DNA of 64,000 nt. Origin: Paracoccus shandongensis (lineage in GTDB: Bacteria > Pseudomonadota > Alphaproteobacteria > Rhodobacterales > Rhodobacteraceae). The DNA is taken from positions 62,001 to 126,000 of the forward strand of contig NZ_JAFLRK010000004.1 of assembly GCF_017315735.1 (NCBI RefSeq), in the 5' to 3' direction. Both the position numbers and the translations under genes were made by a program. Under the pieces are notes generated by a model. That model had not been told where the DNA came from, searched no databases, and worked only from the letters and a program-made list of their open reading frames with translations. Shown piece after piece: positions 1-8,150 of this stretch (positions are counted from its first letter, which is position 1; every line of letters starts with the position of its first letter).

Positions 1-2
1 CC

Positions 3-407
3 CGCATCCCGGTCGCGGAACTGGCCCGTACCGTGGGCCTGTCCAAGACCCCCGTCGCCCTGCGCATCAAGCATCTGGAGGAGATCGGCCTGATCACCGG
101 ATACCGCGCGATCCTGTCGCCCGTCAGGCTGGGCCTGACCCATGTCACCTATGTCGAGGTCAGCATGAGCGACACGCGCGAGGCCGCCCTGCAACAGTTC
201 AACGCCGCCGTCCGCGCCATCCCGGAAATCGAGGAATGCTACATGATCGCGGGGGGCTTCGATTACCTGATCAAGGTGCGGTCGCGCGACATGGCCGATT
301 TCCGGCGCATCATGGCCGAACGCATCTCGGGCCTGCCGCACATCAGCAACACGTCGAGCTATGTGTCCATGGAGGCGGTGGTCGAGCAGACCTTCACCTT
401 CAGCTGA
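3..407 (+). CDS. Lrp/AsnC-family transcriptional regulator (5' end missing)
   Basis: The frame is already open at the left edge of the window (it reads RIPVAELARTVGLSKT from base 3), so the true start lies outside. The visible part is the recognition helix of an AsnC-type winged helix followed by an RAM/Lrp ligand-binding domain (roughly YVEVSMSD to the end), ending in the usual SYVSMEAVVE segment. Family members are amino-acid-responsive regulators. Its last 8 bases overlap the end of the convergent ornithine cyclodeaminase-family gene, so control of amino-acid catabolism (for example a PutR-like role) is plausible but only inferred. Confidence 0.9.
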   Translation, partial: RIPVAELARTVGLSKTPVALRIKHLEEIGLITGYRAILSPVRLGLTHVTYVEVSMSDTREAALQQFNAAVRAIPEIEECYMIAGGFDYLIKVRSRDMADFRRIMAERISGLPHISNTSSYVSMEAVVEQTFTFS

Positions 408-1332
408 GGCTGTCGATGATCCAGGACGCGATCATCAGGTCCAGATGCGCGCCGCCGCCGTTCTTGAAGACGGTGATGTCCGCATCCGACTGCCGCCCCC
501 GCGCGCCGGGGCGCAGCAGGTCGTAGAGATCGCCCCGGACGCTTGCGGGCGTGATCGCGCCGGACGCCAGGGGCATCAGCAACTCGCCGATATGCGCGGT
601 GGTTTCGCGGCTGTCCACGAACAGGCGCGCGCGGGCCATCAGCGCGTCGTCAGCCTCGCGCATGTCGGCCTTGTAGGCGCCGATCAGGTCCAGATGGGTG
701 CCGGGACGGACCCATTCGCCAAGGATCACCGGATCGCGGGCCATGGTCGTGGTGGCGACGATGTCGGCCCGGCCCACCGCGTCCTGCAGGTCGGTTGCGA
801 CGGCCAGGCGGGCGGGGACTTCAAGGCGGTCCACCAGCGCCTGCGCCTGTTCCGGCCGCCGTGCCCAGACCGTCACATGATCAATGCCCGGCAGGACCGC
901 CGGATAGGCCCCCACAAGACTGGCCGCGACCGTGCCCGCGCCGACGACCAGCAGGTGGCGGCTGTCGGGCCGGGCCAGCAGGCTGGCGCCCAGCACCGAA
1001 TCCGCCGCCGTCTTCCAGGCGGTCACAAGCCCGCTGTCCACGACCGCCCGCAGATGCCCGTCGTCCTTGTCGAAGACCAGCATCGCCCCCTGCACCGTGG
1101 GCAGGCCCTTCGCGGCATTCGCGTCAAAGACGGTAAAGGGCTTGGCGCCATAGCCAAGGCCAGGAATGAAGGCCGACCGCGTCATCATCGTGCCCGTGGC
1201 GGGGCCAAGGAAAGTGTCGGCGATCTCGGCGCGCGGCAGGGCATGACCCGCCTTCAGCGCGGCAACCGCGCCCGGCCAGTCCAGCCGCCCGGCGGCGTCG
1301 TCACGGGTGATGAAAGGGGGAATGTCCCGCAT
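400..1332 (-). CDS. ornithine cyclodeaminase / mu-crystallin family protein
   Basis: 310-residue protein with the family layout: an N-terminal dimerisation part, then a Rossmann NAD(P) site (HLLVVGAGTVA) and the AWKTAADS segment typical of ornithine cyclodeaminase and related Delta1-pyrroline-2-carboxylate or ketimine reductases. The exact substrate (ornithine, proline-derived imine, or other) cannot be told from sequence. The ATG at 1332 (MRDIPPF) is preferred over an upstream in-frame start at 1362, because the upstream extension is unlike the family and approaches the tRNA gene. It is convergent with the Lrp regulator. Confidence 0.85.
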   Translation of the reverse strand: MRDIPPFITRDDAAGRLDWPGAVAALKAGHALPRAEIADTFLGPATGTMMTRSAFIPGLGYGAKPFTVFDANAAKGLPTVQGAMLVFDKDDGHLRAVVDSGLVTAWKTAADSVLGASLLARPDSRHLLVVGAGTVAASLVGAYPAVLPGIDHVTVWARRPEQAQALVDRLEVPARLAVATDLQDAVGRADIVATTTMARDPVILGEWVRPGTHLDLIGAYKADMREADDALMARARLFVDSRETTAHIGELLMPLASGAITPASVRGDLYDLLRPGARGRQSDADITVFKNGGGAHLDLMIASWIIDSLS

Positions 1333-1374
1333 CGTGCAAACCACCGTTGGACGTTCGCGCAAGGGAATGGATCA

Positions 1375-1464
1375 TGGCGGAGAGGGTGGGATTCGAACCC
1401 ACGGAACCCGTGAAGGCTCAACGGTTTTCGAGACCGCCGCATTCGACCACTCTGCCACCTCTCC
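1375..1464 (-). tRNA. tRNA-Ser(CGA)
   Basis: The minus strand folds as a class II tRNA: acceptor GGAGAGG paired to CCTCTCC, a long variable arm, the TTCGAATC T-loop and an encoded CCA. The anticodon loop CTCGAAA gives anticodon CGA, reading UCG serine codons. Length is 90 nt with CCA. Confidence 0.95.
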
Positions 1465-1555
1465 GCGTCGTGGTGAGGCGGGGATTTAGAGGGGTGGGGG
1501 TTGAAGCGCAAGAGGTTTTAGCGAAAAAAACGCCTATACGCGGAAAGGATGCCGG

Positions 1556-2407
1556 ATGCTGCGGTTTTTGTGTCTAAGCCTGCTGATCGCCCTGGCCGGG
1601 CCCGCCGCCGCGCAGCCGCAAACGCCGCTGCCGCAGCACCGGCAGGCCGCCGATGCGGTGTGGGACGTGATGGACCTGGACAGCCTTGCGCCCATCCTGC
1701 AAGCCGAGGCGGTGGCCGAGGGCGAGGAGATGGCCGCCACCCTGTTCCAGGGGCGCGGGACGGGCCGCTGGCTGGACCGGGTGGGCGCGATCCACCACCC
1801 CGCCCGTATCAAGGCCTTGTTCCTGGCCGGGATGGCCGCCGCTATGCCCGGGGCCGATCCCGCCCAGGTGAAGGCGGGTCTGGATTTCTATCGCACGGGC
1901 TTCGGGCAGCGGATGCTGGCGCTGGAAAGTTCGGCCCGGGTGGCGATGCTGGACGGGGATGTCGAGGACGCGGCCCGCGACGCCCTTGCGCAGGCCCGCA
2001 GCCGGGGCGATCCCCGCGCCGCGCAGATCGATCGGCTGATCGAGACCGCCGACCTGATCGAGCCGAACGTGGCCGGGGGCCTCAACGCCGCCATCGCCTT
2101 TTCCCGGGGCTTCCAGGCCGGGGGCGGCTTTCCCATGCCGATGACCGAGGCCGAGATCATCCGGGACGCCTGGGCGCAGGAACCGCAGATGCGCGCGGAT
2201 ACCGGGGACTGGATCGGGGCCTATCTGTTCCTGGCCTATTCCTCGCTGTCGGATAGGGAACTGGACGGCTATATCGCCTATGCCGGATCGGCCGAGGGAC
2301 AGGCCCTGTCGCGGCTGATGTTCGCGGGCTTCGACGCGGTCTTCGGACAAACCTCGCATGACATGGGCCTGGCCGCCGCGGCCGAGATCCGGGCGCATCC
2401 GCTATGA
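1556..2407 (+). CDS. secreted DUF2059-type protein
   Basis: 283 residues. It starts with a clear Sec signal peptide (MLRFLCLSLLIALAG, cleavage near AAA-QPQ). The rest is helical, with two regions resembling DUF2059 (a segment with FYRTGFGQRM and a second with YSSLSDRELDGYIAYAGS). DUF2059 proteins are periplasmic with no agreed function. An AAAGGA Shine-Dalgarno sits upstream of the ATG. The stop overlaps the start of the Nudix gene (ATGA), so the two are probably co-translated. Confidence 0.75.
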   Translation: MLRFLCLSLLIALAGPAAAQPQTPLPQHRQAADAVWDVMDLDSLAPILQAEAVAEGEEMAATLFQGRGTGRWLDRVGAIHHPARIKALFLAGMAAAMPGADPAQVKAGLDFYRTGFGQRMLALESSARVAMLDGDVEDAARDALAQARSRGDPRAAQIDRLIETADLIEPNVAGGLNAAIAFSRGFQAGGGFPMPMTEAEIIRDAWAQEPQMRADTGDWIGAYLFLAYSSLSDRELDGYIAYAGSAEGQALSRLMFAGFDAVFGQTSHDMGLAAAAEIRAHPL

Positions 2408-3486
2408 GCGGCGACATCCTACTGGCGGGCCTTCTGGCAGATGCGCGGATGCTGGCGGTCCTGGGCCTGGCCGGGACGCCCGTGGCGCTGGCAGGCCGTC
2501 TGGAAGGCGGTGGACGGGCAGGGATCGACCGGGACGGCTGGCCCAGGCTGGCGGCAGGGCAGGGGACCGTCGCGGCGATGCGTGTCCGGCCCAATGCCGC
2601 GCTGGACCGCTATGCCGCCGTGATGGGCCTTGCGCCGCAGGACCGCCCCGAGGGGGTGGTCCTGGGTCTTGGCGCGGGCGGTGCCCATGGCGAACCGCAG
2701 GCGGACCTGGCCGCGGCGATCGCGCGTCAGATCCTGGCGCTGCCCGCCGACCGGCCCGCCGAGGACATCGCCAGGCGCCTTCCGGCCATCGGGGTCTGGG
2801 CGGCATCCGAACTGCGCGGCGCGCAAACCCCGCCCTCGGGCGGCGATCTGGTGGAACGTCGCGGGCCGGGGGATGTCGAGATCCTGCGGCAGGACGAGCC
2901 CTTTGCCAGCTTCTTCTCGGTCAATGTCAGCCATCTGCGCCACCGCACCCATGCGGGCGGCATGACCCCCGTGGTGCGGCGCGAGGCGCTGGTCCTGGGC
3001 GATGCGGTCGTGGTGCTGCCCTGGGATCCGGTCCGCGACCGCGTGCTGCTGATCGAACAGTTCCGCATGGCGCCCCTGCTGCGCCGCGACCCGCAGCCCT
3101 GGCTGCTGGAAACCGTGGCAGGCCGCGTCGATGCGGGCGAAACGGTCGAGGAGGCCGCCCGCCGCGAGGCGGTCGAGGAGGCGAACCTGACCCTGACCCG
3201 GCTGTTTCCCGCGCTGCATCATTACCCCAGTCCGGGCGTGCTGGGCGAATACCTGTATCTTTATGTCGGCATCGCCGACCTGCCGGACGGGATCGAGGGC
3301 GTGCATGGCCTGGAAAGCGAGGCCGAGGACATTCGCGGCCACCTGGTCCCCCGCGCGGATCTGACCCGGATGGCGATGGGGGGCCAGGTGACGAACGGCC
3401 CGCTGGCAATGCTTGCGCTGTGGCTGGAACTGCGCGGGGACGCGATCCGCGCTGAACTGGGCCGCACGGAATTGCGACCGGGTTGA
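2404..3486 (+). CDS. Nudix hydrolase (ADP-ribose pyrophosphatase-like) with N-terminal extension
   Basis: 360 residues. The C-terminal half (about 200-350) is an ADP-ribose-pyrophosphatase-like Nudix domain with the box at residues 240-262 (GRVDAGE, then REAVEEANL). The catalytic Glu residues are present, but the usual Gly near the box end (EEAG) is Asn here. The N-terminal ~75 residues (LLAGLLADARML, AGRLEGGGR, RYAAVMGL) look like a gamma-glutamylcyclotransferase/AIG2-type fold lacking the classic YGTL motif; that part is inference. Expected activity is hydrolysis of ADP-ribose or a similar nucleotide sugar. It overlaps the DUF2059 gene by 4 bases. Confidence 0.85.
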   Translation: MSGDILLAGLLADARMLAVLGLAGTPVALAGRLEGGGRAGIDRDGWPRLAAGQGTVAAMRVRPNAALDRYAAVMGLAPQDRPEGVVLGLGAGGAHGEPQADLAAAIARQILALPADRPAEDIARRLPAIGVWAASELRGAQTPPSGGDLVERRGPGDVEILRQDEPFASFFSVNVSHLRHRTHAGGMTPVVRREALVLGDAVVVLPWDPVRDRVLLIEQFRMAPLLRRDPQPWLLETVAGRVDAGETVEEAARREAVEEANLTLTRLFPALHHYPSPGVLGEYLYLYVGIADLPDGIEGVHGLESEAEDIRGHLVPRADLTRMAMGGQVTNGPLAMLALWLELRGDAIRAELGRTELRPG

Positions 3487-3567
3487 ACCGGGGGGTGGGG
3501 TTGTGCCCCTGACGGACCCGTGTGTAGGTAACGCGGAACTGGACCCCGACGGATAGGTTGCTTGACC

Positions 3568-4599
3568 ATGCGAATTTGCCCTGACCTGGCCGACATGATC
3601 GGCAACACGCCCCTGATCCGCCTGCGCCAGGCCAGCGAGGCCACGGGCTGCGAGATCCTGGGCAAGGCCGAGTTCATGAACCCCGGCCAGTCGGTCAAGG
3701 ACCGCGCCGCGCTGTACATCATCCGCGATGCCGTGGCGCGCGGCGCATTGCGCCCGGGCGGCACCATCGTCGAAGGCACGGCGGGCAATACCGGGATCGG
3801 GCTGGCGCTGGTCGGCGCGTCCATGGGCTTCCGGTCGGTGATCGTGATCCCCGAAACGCAAAGCCAGGAAAAGAAGGACATGCTGCGCCTGGCAGGGGCC
3901 CATCTGGTCGAGGTTCCGGCAGCCCCCTACAAGAACCCCAACAACTATGTCCGCTATTCCGGCCGCCTGGCCGAGGCGCTGGCCCGCACGGAACCCAACG
4001 GCGCGATCTGGGCCAACCAGTTCGACAACGTGGCGAACCGCCAGGCGCATCTGGAAACCACCGGGCCGGAAATCTGGGAACAGACCGGCGGCAAGGTGGA
4101 CGGCTTCATCTGCGCGGTCGGATCGGGCGGGACGCTGGCGGGCGTGGCGATGGCGCTTCAGCACAAGGGCGTGAAGATGGGCTTGGCCGACCCGGAAGGG
4201 GCGGCGCTGCATTCCTTCTATACCACCGGCGAATTCGACGCGCCCGGCAGTTCCATCACCGAGGGTATCGGCCAGGGGCGCATCACCGCGAACCTGGAAG
4301 GCTTCACCCCCGATTTCAGCTACCGCATCCCGGACGCCGAGGCGCTGCCGGTGGTCTTCGACCTCTTGGAACACGAGGGGCTGTGCCTGGGCGGGTCGTC
4401 CGGTGTCAACGTGGCGGGCGCGATCCGCATGGCGCGCGAGATGGGGCCCGGCCACACCATCGTCACGATCCTGTGCGACTATGGCAACCGCTACCAGACC
4501 AAGCTGTTCAACCCCGACTTCCTGCGCGCCAAGGGACTGCCCGTGCCCGGCTGGCTGACGCGCGAAGCGCCCGACATTCCCGAAGTTTACGAAGGCTGA
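3568..4599 (+). CDS. cysK: cysteine synthase (O-acetylserine sulfhydrylase), PLP-dependent
   Basis: 343 residues in the fold-type II PLP family. The PLP lysine is in NPGQSVKDRA (K44); the phosphate/substrate loop EGTAGNTGIG and the glycine-rich GSGGTLAGV are intact. It makes cysteine from O-acetylserine and sulfide in the cytosol. The length and the C-terminal GNRYQTKLFN extension match the cysteine synthase A form common in alphaproteobacteria. A TTG at 3562 is an alternative start two codons upstream. The MscS-type gene follows after 6 bases. Confidence 0.9.
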   Translation: MRICPDLADMIGNTPLIRLRQASEATGCEILGKAEFMNPGQSVKDRAALYIIRDAVARGALRPGGTIVEGTAGNTGIGLALVGASMGFRSVIVIPETQSQEKKDMLRLAGAHLVEVPAAPYKNPNNYVRYSGRLAEALARTEPNGAIWANQFDNVANRQAHLETTGPEIWEQTGGKVDGFICAVGSGGTLAGVAMALQHKGVKMGLADPEGAALHSFYTTGEFDAPGSSITEGIGQGRITANLEGFTPDFSYRIPDAEALPVVFDLLEHEGLCLGGSSGVNVAGAIRMAREMGPGHTIVTILCDYGNRYQTKLFNPDFLRAKGLPVPGWLTREAPDIPEVYEG

Positions 4600-4605
4600 A
4601 CCCCC

Positions 4606-7029
4606 ATGATCCGTGCGTTCATGGCTGTCATCGCGACAGTCCTCGTCCTTGTCATGTCGCCCGCCTGGGCGCAGGAACCGTCCTTGCCGGATTATGGCCG
4701 CTGGGACCGGGTCGCCACCCAGGCCGAAGGGCTGACCCGGGACGAAGACACCGCGACGGCCCAGCTTGAATCGATCCGGGGCGATATCGTCGGATGGCGC
4801 GGCCGGTTCGAGGAAGCCCAGGGCGTCAACGGCGAACGCATCGCCACGCTGGAATCCCAGATCGCGGCCCTTGGCCCCGCACCGGCGGAAGGCGCGACCG
4901 AGGCCGAGGATATCGCCACCCGCCGCGCCGACCTGCAGAAGCAACTGTCCGAGGCGCAGGCCCCGCGCCTGGCGGCGGTCGAGGCCTTCAGCCGCGCCGA
5001 CGCCATCGTCCGCCAGATCGACGACACGCTGGCGCGGCGCGCGGCCAGCCAGATGGCGCAGCAATCGACCTCGCCCCTGCTGCCCGCGAACTGGATCATC
5101 GCCGCCTCGGAAACCCGGCGGCTGGCGGCGGGGATCATCGAGAACACCGGCCTGCGCATTTCCGAACGCGCCACCTGGCCGGAACTGAAGCCGCGCCTGC
5201 CCTATGTGCTGGGCTATCTGGTCACGGCCTTTGTGCTGCTGACCTTCGGCCGCTACTGGGTCGAGACCCTGCCGCGCCGCATTTCCGCACGCACCAGCGA
5301 TTATTCCCGCGCGGCCGTCACCTTCATCGTGTCGCTGCTGCAGATCATCCTGCCGATGATCGGCATCTACCTGATGATCAGCGCGCTGACGGCGACGGGC
5401 ATCTTCGGCCCCTGGACGCGCCCCTTCCTGGAAGCCCTGCCGGGCGCGGGCGTGATCCTGTTCGGCAGTTCCTGGCTGGCGCGCCAGCTGTTTCCGGGGC
5501 AGTCGATCAACTACGACACCGTGAACATGGCGCCGAAGGACCGGCAGCGGGCGCGGTGGCTGACGAACACCCTCGCCACCGTCTTTGCCGTCCATTACGT
5601 CGCCTCGCAAGCCTTCCTGCCGCTGTCCGGCCTGGTCGAGCGCAGCAGCAACCTCCAGCGCATCCCGGTGGATTTCGCGGAAGGCGCGGCGGTCGTATTC
5701 AACTTCGTGCTGATCACGGTGGCGGCGGCGCTGCTGTTCAAGCTGGGCAACATCCTGCGCAAGCTGAAGCCCTGGTCCGACAAGACGGGCGCGTCCTATC
5801 GCCACCGCGTGCTGGCCTGGGCGGGCAAGCTGACGCGGGTCATGGCGATCCTGGCCGTCGCCCTGACGGCCTTCGGCTTTGTCAACCTGGGCAACCTCGC
5901 GACCTGGCCCTGGGTGCAATCGCTGGCGCTGATCGGCCTGCTGGTGCTGCTGCAGGACTTCATCGCCGACGTGTTCAACATGCTCAAGCGCGGGCAGGAA
6001 GGGGCACGGGAAGGATTGGCCCCGCTGCTGATCGGATTCGCGCTGATCGTGCTGTCGGTGCCGGTCTTCATGCTGATCTGGGGCGCCTCGGTCAACGAGC
6101 TTGCCGAATACTGGGTCCGCTTCCGCCAGGGCGCGACGCTGGGCGGGGTGCGGCTGTCGCCCGGCGCGGTGCTGATGTTCATCCTGGTCTTCGGCATCGG
6201 CTATTCGATCACGCGCGGGATCCAGGGGGCGATGCGCACGTCCGTCCTGCCCAAGACGAAACTGGACGCGGGCGGGCAGAACGCGGTGGTGTCGGGCATC
6301 GGCTATGTCGGCATCGTGCTGGCGGCGATGCTGGCGATCACCTCGGCCGGGATCGACCTGTCGTCATTCGCCATCGTTGCCGGTGCGCTGTCCGTGGGCA
6401 TCGGTTTCGGCCTGCAGAACATCGTGTCGAACTTCGTGTCGGGCATCATCCTGCTGATCGAGCGCCCGGTCAGCGTGGGCGACTGGATCAGCGCGGGCGG
6501 CCAGCAGGGCATCGTCAAGCGCATCTCGGTCCGGTCCACCCAGGTGGAAACCTTCGACAAGCAGCAGGTGATCGTCCCCAACAGCGACCTGATCAGCCAG
6601 CCGGTCACCAACTGGACGCGGCAAAGCAAGACCGGCCGGATCATCATCCCCATCAGCGTCAGCTATGGCACCGACACCCGCAAGGTGGCCCGCATCCTGA
6701 CCGAGATCATCGAGGACCAGCCGCTGGTCACCATCGACCCCGCGCCCGCCGTCCTGTTCCGGGGCATCACGGTGGACGGTCTGAACTTCGAGATCCGGGC
6801 CGTCATTTCCGACGTGGGTTCGGGCCTGTCCGTCACGTCCGAGGTGTATCACCAGATCGTCGAACGCTTCGTCCATGAAGGCATCGGCATGGCCTTCACC
6901 ACCCGCGACATCTGGAGGGAAAGCCAGGATCTGCCGGATGCCGATCAGGATGACGGGGACAAGGTGCCGCCGCCTGCGCAATCGCCGGTGCGGACGCAAC
7001 AGGCGGATCTGCCCGACGACGGCAAGTGA
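4606..7029 (+). CDS. large MscS-family mechanosensitive channel (DUF3772 type)
   Basis: 807 residues. It has a signal peptide (cleavage near AWA-QEP) and a periplasmic coiled-coil-rich part (about 30-165) including the DUF3772 region. Ten or so membrane helices follow, then the MscS pore helix and beta domain from about residue 595 (VGIGFGLQNIVSNF, ERPVSVGDW). This is the MscK-like architecture: an inner-membrane channel that releases solutes on hypo-osmotic shock. The C-terminal tail is acidic and Pro/Gln-rich, probably disordered. It lies directly behind cysK with no sign of its own terminator. Confidence 0.92.
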   Translation: MIRAFMAVIATVLVLVMSPAWAQEPSLPDYGRWDRVATQAEGLTRDEDTATAQLESIRGDIVGWRGRFEEAQGVNGERIATLESQIAALGPAPAEGATEAEDIATRRADLQKQLSEAQAPRLAAVEAFSRADAIVRQIDDTLARRAASQMAQQSTSPLLPANWIIAASETRRLAAGIIENTGLRISERATWPELKPRLPYVLGYLVTAFVLLTFGRYWVETLPRRISARTSDYSRAAVTFIVSLLQIILPMIGIYLMISALTATGIFGPWTRPFLEALPGAGVILFGSSWLARQLFPGQSINYDTVNMAPKDRQRARWLTNTLATVFAVHYVASQAFLPLSGLVERSSNLQRIPVDFAEGAAVVFNFVLITVAAALLFKLGNILRKLKPWSDKTGASYRHRVLAWAGKLTRVMAILAVALTAFGFVNLGNLATWPWVQSLALIGLLVLLQDFIADVFNMLKRGQEGAREGLAPLLIGFALIVLSVPVFMLIWGASVNELAEYWVRFRQGATLGGVRLSPGAVLMFILVFGIGYSITRGIQGAMRTSVLPKTKLDAGGQNAVVSGIGYVGIVLAAMLAITSAGIDLSSFAIVAGALSVGIGFGLQNIVSNFVSGIILLIERPVSVGDWISAGGQQGIVKRISVRSTQVETFDKQQVIVPNSDLISQPVTNWTRQSKTGRIIIPISVSYGTDTRKVARILTEIIEDQPLVTIDPAPAVLFRGITVDGLNFEIRAVISDVGSGLSVTSEVYHQIVERFVHEGIGMAFTTRDIWRESQDLPDADQDDGDKVPPPAQSPVRTQQADLPDDGK

Positions 7030-7032
7030 CGC

Positions 7033-8100
7033 TCAGCGGCTGGTCGTGTCCGTATCGGCCAGCCCTTCGCGCGACAGCAGGATCGCCACGGGCTGCAGCC
7101 AGGGGATGTGCCAGCAGACGATCATCACCGCCACCATGATCGGCACCGCCAAAAAGGCCCCGGCGATCCCCCAGATCGCGCCCCAGAAGGCCAGCGACAG
7201 GATGATCCCGAAGCTGGACAGTTGCAGCGTCTGGCCGGTCAGCATCGGGTCCAGGATGTTGCCCACGACGAAATGCACGATCAGGCAGGCGGCGCCGACG
7301 ACGACCGTGGTGGTGGGATCGCCGGTCAGCACGAAGGCCAGCGCCACGGTGATGGTCCAGGCGATGACCGAGCCGACATTGGGGATGAAGTTCAGCACGA
7401 AGGTCAGCCAGGCCACCGCGGCGGCCAGTTCCAACCGGCCCAGGGCGAAGATCAGCCAGACCGCCGCGCCCGTCAGCGCGCTGACAAAGGTCTTGACCAC
7501 CAGGTAACGGTTCACCCGCCGCATGATCGAGGACATGATCAGCCCGATCCGCGCGGCCTGCGCCGGATCGCCGGTCAACCGCTCGACCTTGACGGGCAGC
7601 CAGGTCCGTTCGGCGAACATGAAGCCCACGAACAGGATCACCAGTAGGCTGCCCGACAGCAAGCCGGATGCCTGCCCCGCCAGGGACCGCAGCCAGCCGG
7701 TGATGTTGAACTCGGCCATGGCGGCCATCAGGCGGGTCTCGGCCTCGGGGCCGAAACGCTCGATCAGGGCCGACAACGCGATCTGCACCGATTCGGCATA
7801 GGCGATGGCGCGGCCGATGACGACGTTCACCTGGGACATGATGGTGGTAGACAGCCAGATCAGCCCCAGCGTGATGCCGATCAGCGCCAGCGTGGTCGCC
7901 AGCCAGTTGGGCACCCTGAGCCGCGTGGAAATCGCCTGGATCGCGTCCGAGGTCAGCGAGAACAGGATCACCGCGATCGCCAGGCAGATCAGGATGAAGC
8001 GCGCCTGGAACAGCAGGAACAGGACCAGCGAAAAGGCGATGATGCCCAGGAACCCGGTCTGGAGCCTTTGCCGCAGCACATCGTCGCTGGATGGAGTCAC
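7033..8100 (-). CDS. AI-2E / PerM-family transporter
   Basis: 355-residue polytopic membrane protein with the family's two N-terminal helices, a long amphipathic middle and the C-terminal helix cluster (TFVLNFIPNVGS is the typical signature). Substrates of the family vary (autoinducer-2, Na+/H+ exchange), so none is assigned. I chose GTG at 8100 because GAGGGA lies just upstream. A longer TTG start at 8154 would place the gyrA terminator hairpin inside the coding region. Its end is 3 bases from the convergent MscS-type gene. Confidence 0.85.
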   Translation of the reverse strand: MTPSSDDVLRQRLQTGFLGIIAFSLVLFLLFQARFILICLAIAVILFSLTSDAIQAISTRLRVPNWLATTLALIGITLGLIWLSTTIMSQVNVVIGRAIAYAESVQIALSALIERFGPEAETRLMAAMAEFNITGWLRSLAGQASGLLSGSLLVILFVGFMFAERTWLPVKVERLTGDPAQAARIGLIMSSIMRRVNRYLVVKTFVSALTGAAVWLIFALGRLELAAAVAWLTFVLNFIPNVGSVIAWTITVALAFVLTGDPTTTVVVGAACLIVHFVVGNILDPMLTGQTLQLSSFGIILSLAFWGAIWGIAGAFLAVPIMVAVMIVCWHIPWLQPVAILLSREGLADTDTTSR

Positions 8101-8120
8101 GCCGTCCCTCGTTGAAAGAA

Positions 8121-8142
8121 GGGCCCGGTCATTGCCGGGCCC
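8121..8142 (-). terminator. gyrA terminator hairpin
   Basis: Perfect 8-bp inverted repeat GGGCCCGG / CCGGGCCC with a 6-base loop, 8 bases past the gyrA stop. In the transcript it is followed by a T-rich stretch (TTCTTTC). It separates gyrA from the AI-2E gene. Confidence 0.65.
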
Positions 8143-8150
8143 TGGTTCGA

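Noticed and set aside
2419-5919. A 1,166-codon open frame on the minus strand
   Set aside because: It lies opposite three genes with clear families (Nudix hydrolase, cysteine synthase, MscS-type channel). Its composition (His/Gln/Arg/Ala-rich) is typical of antisense frames in GC-rich DNA.
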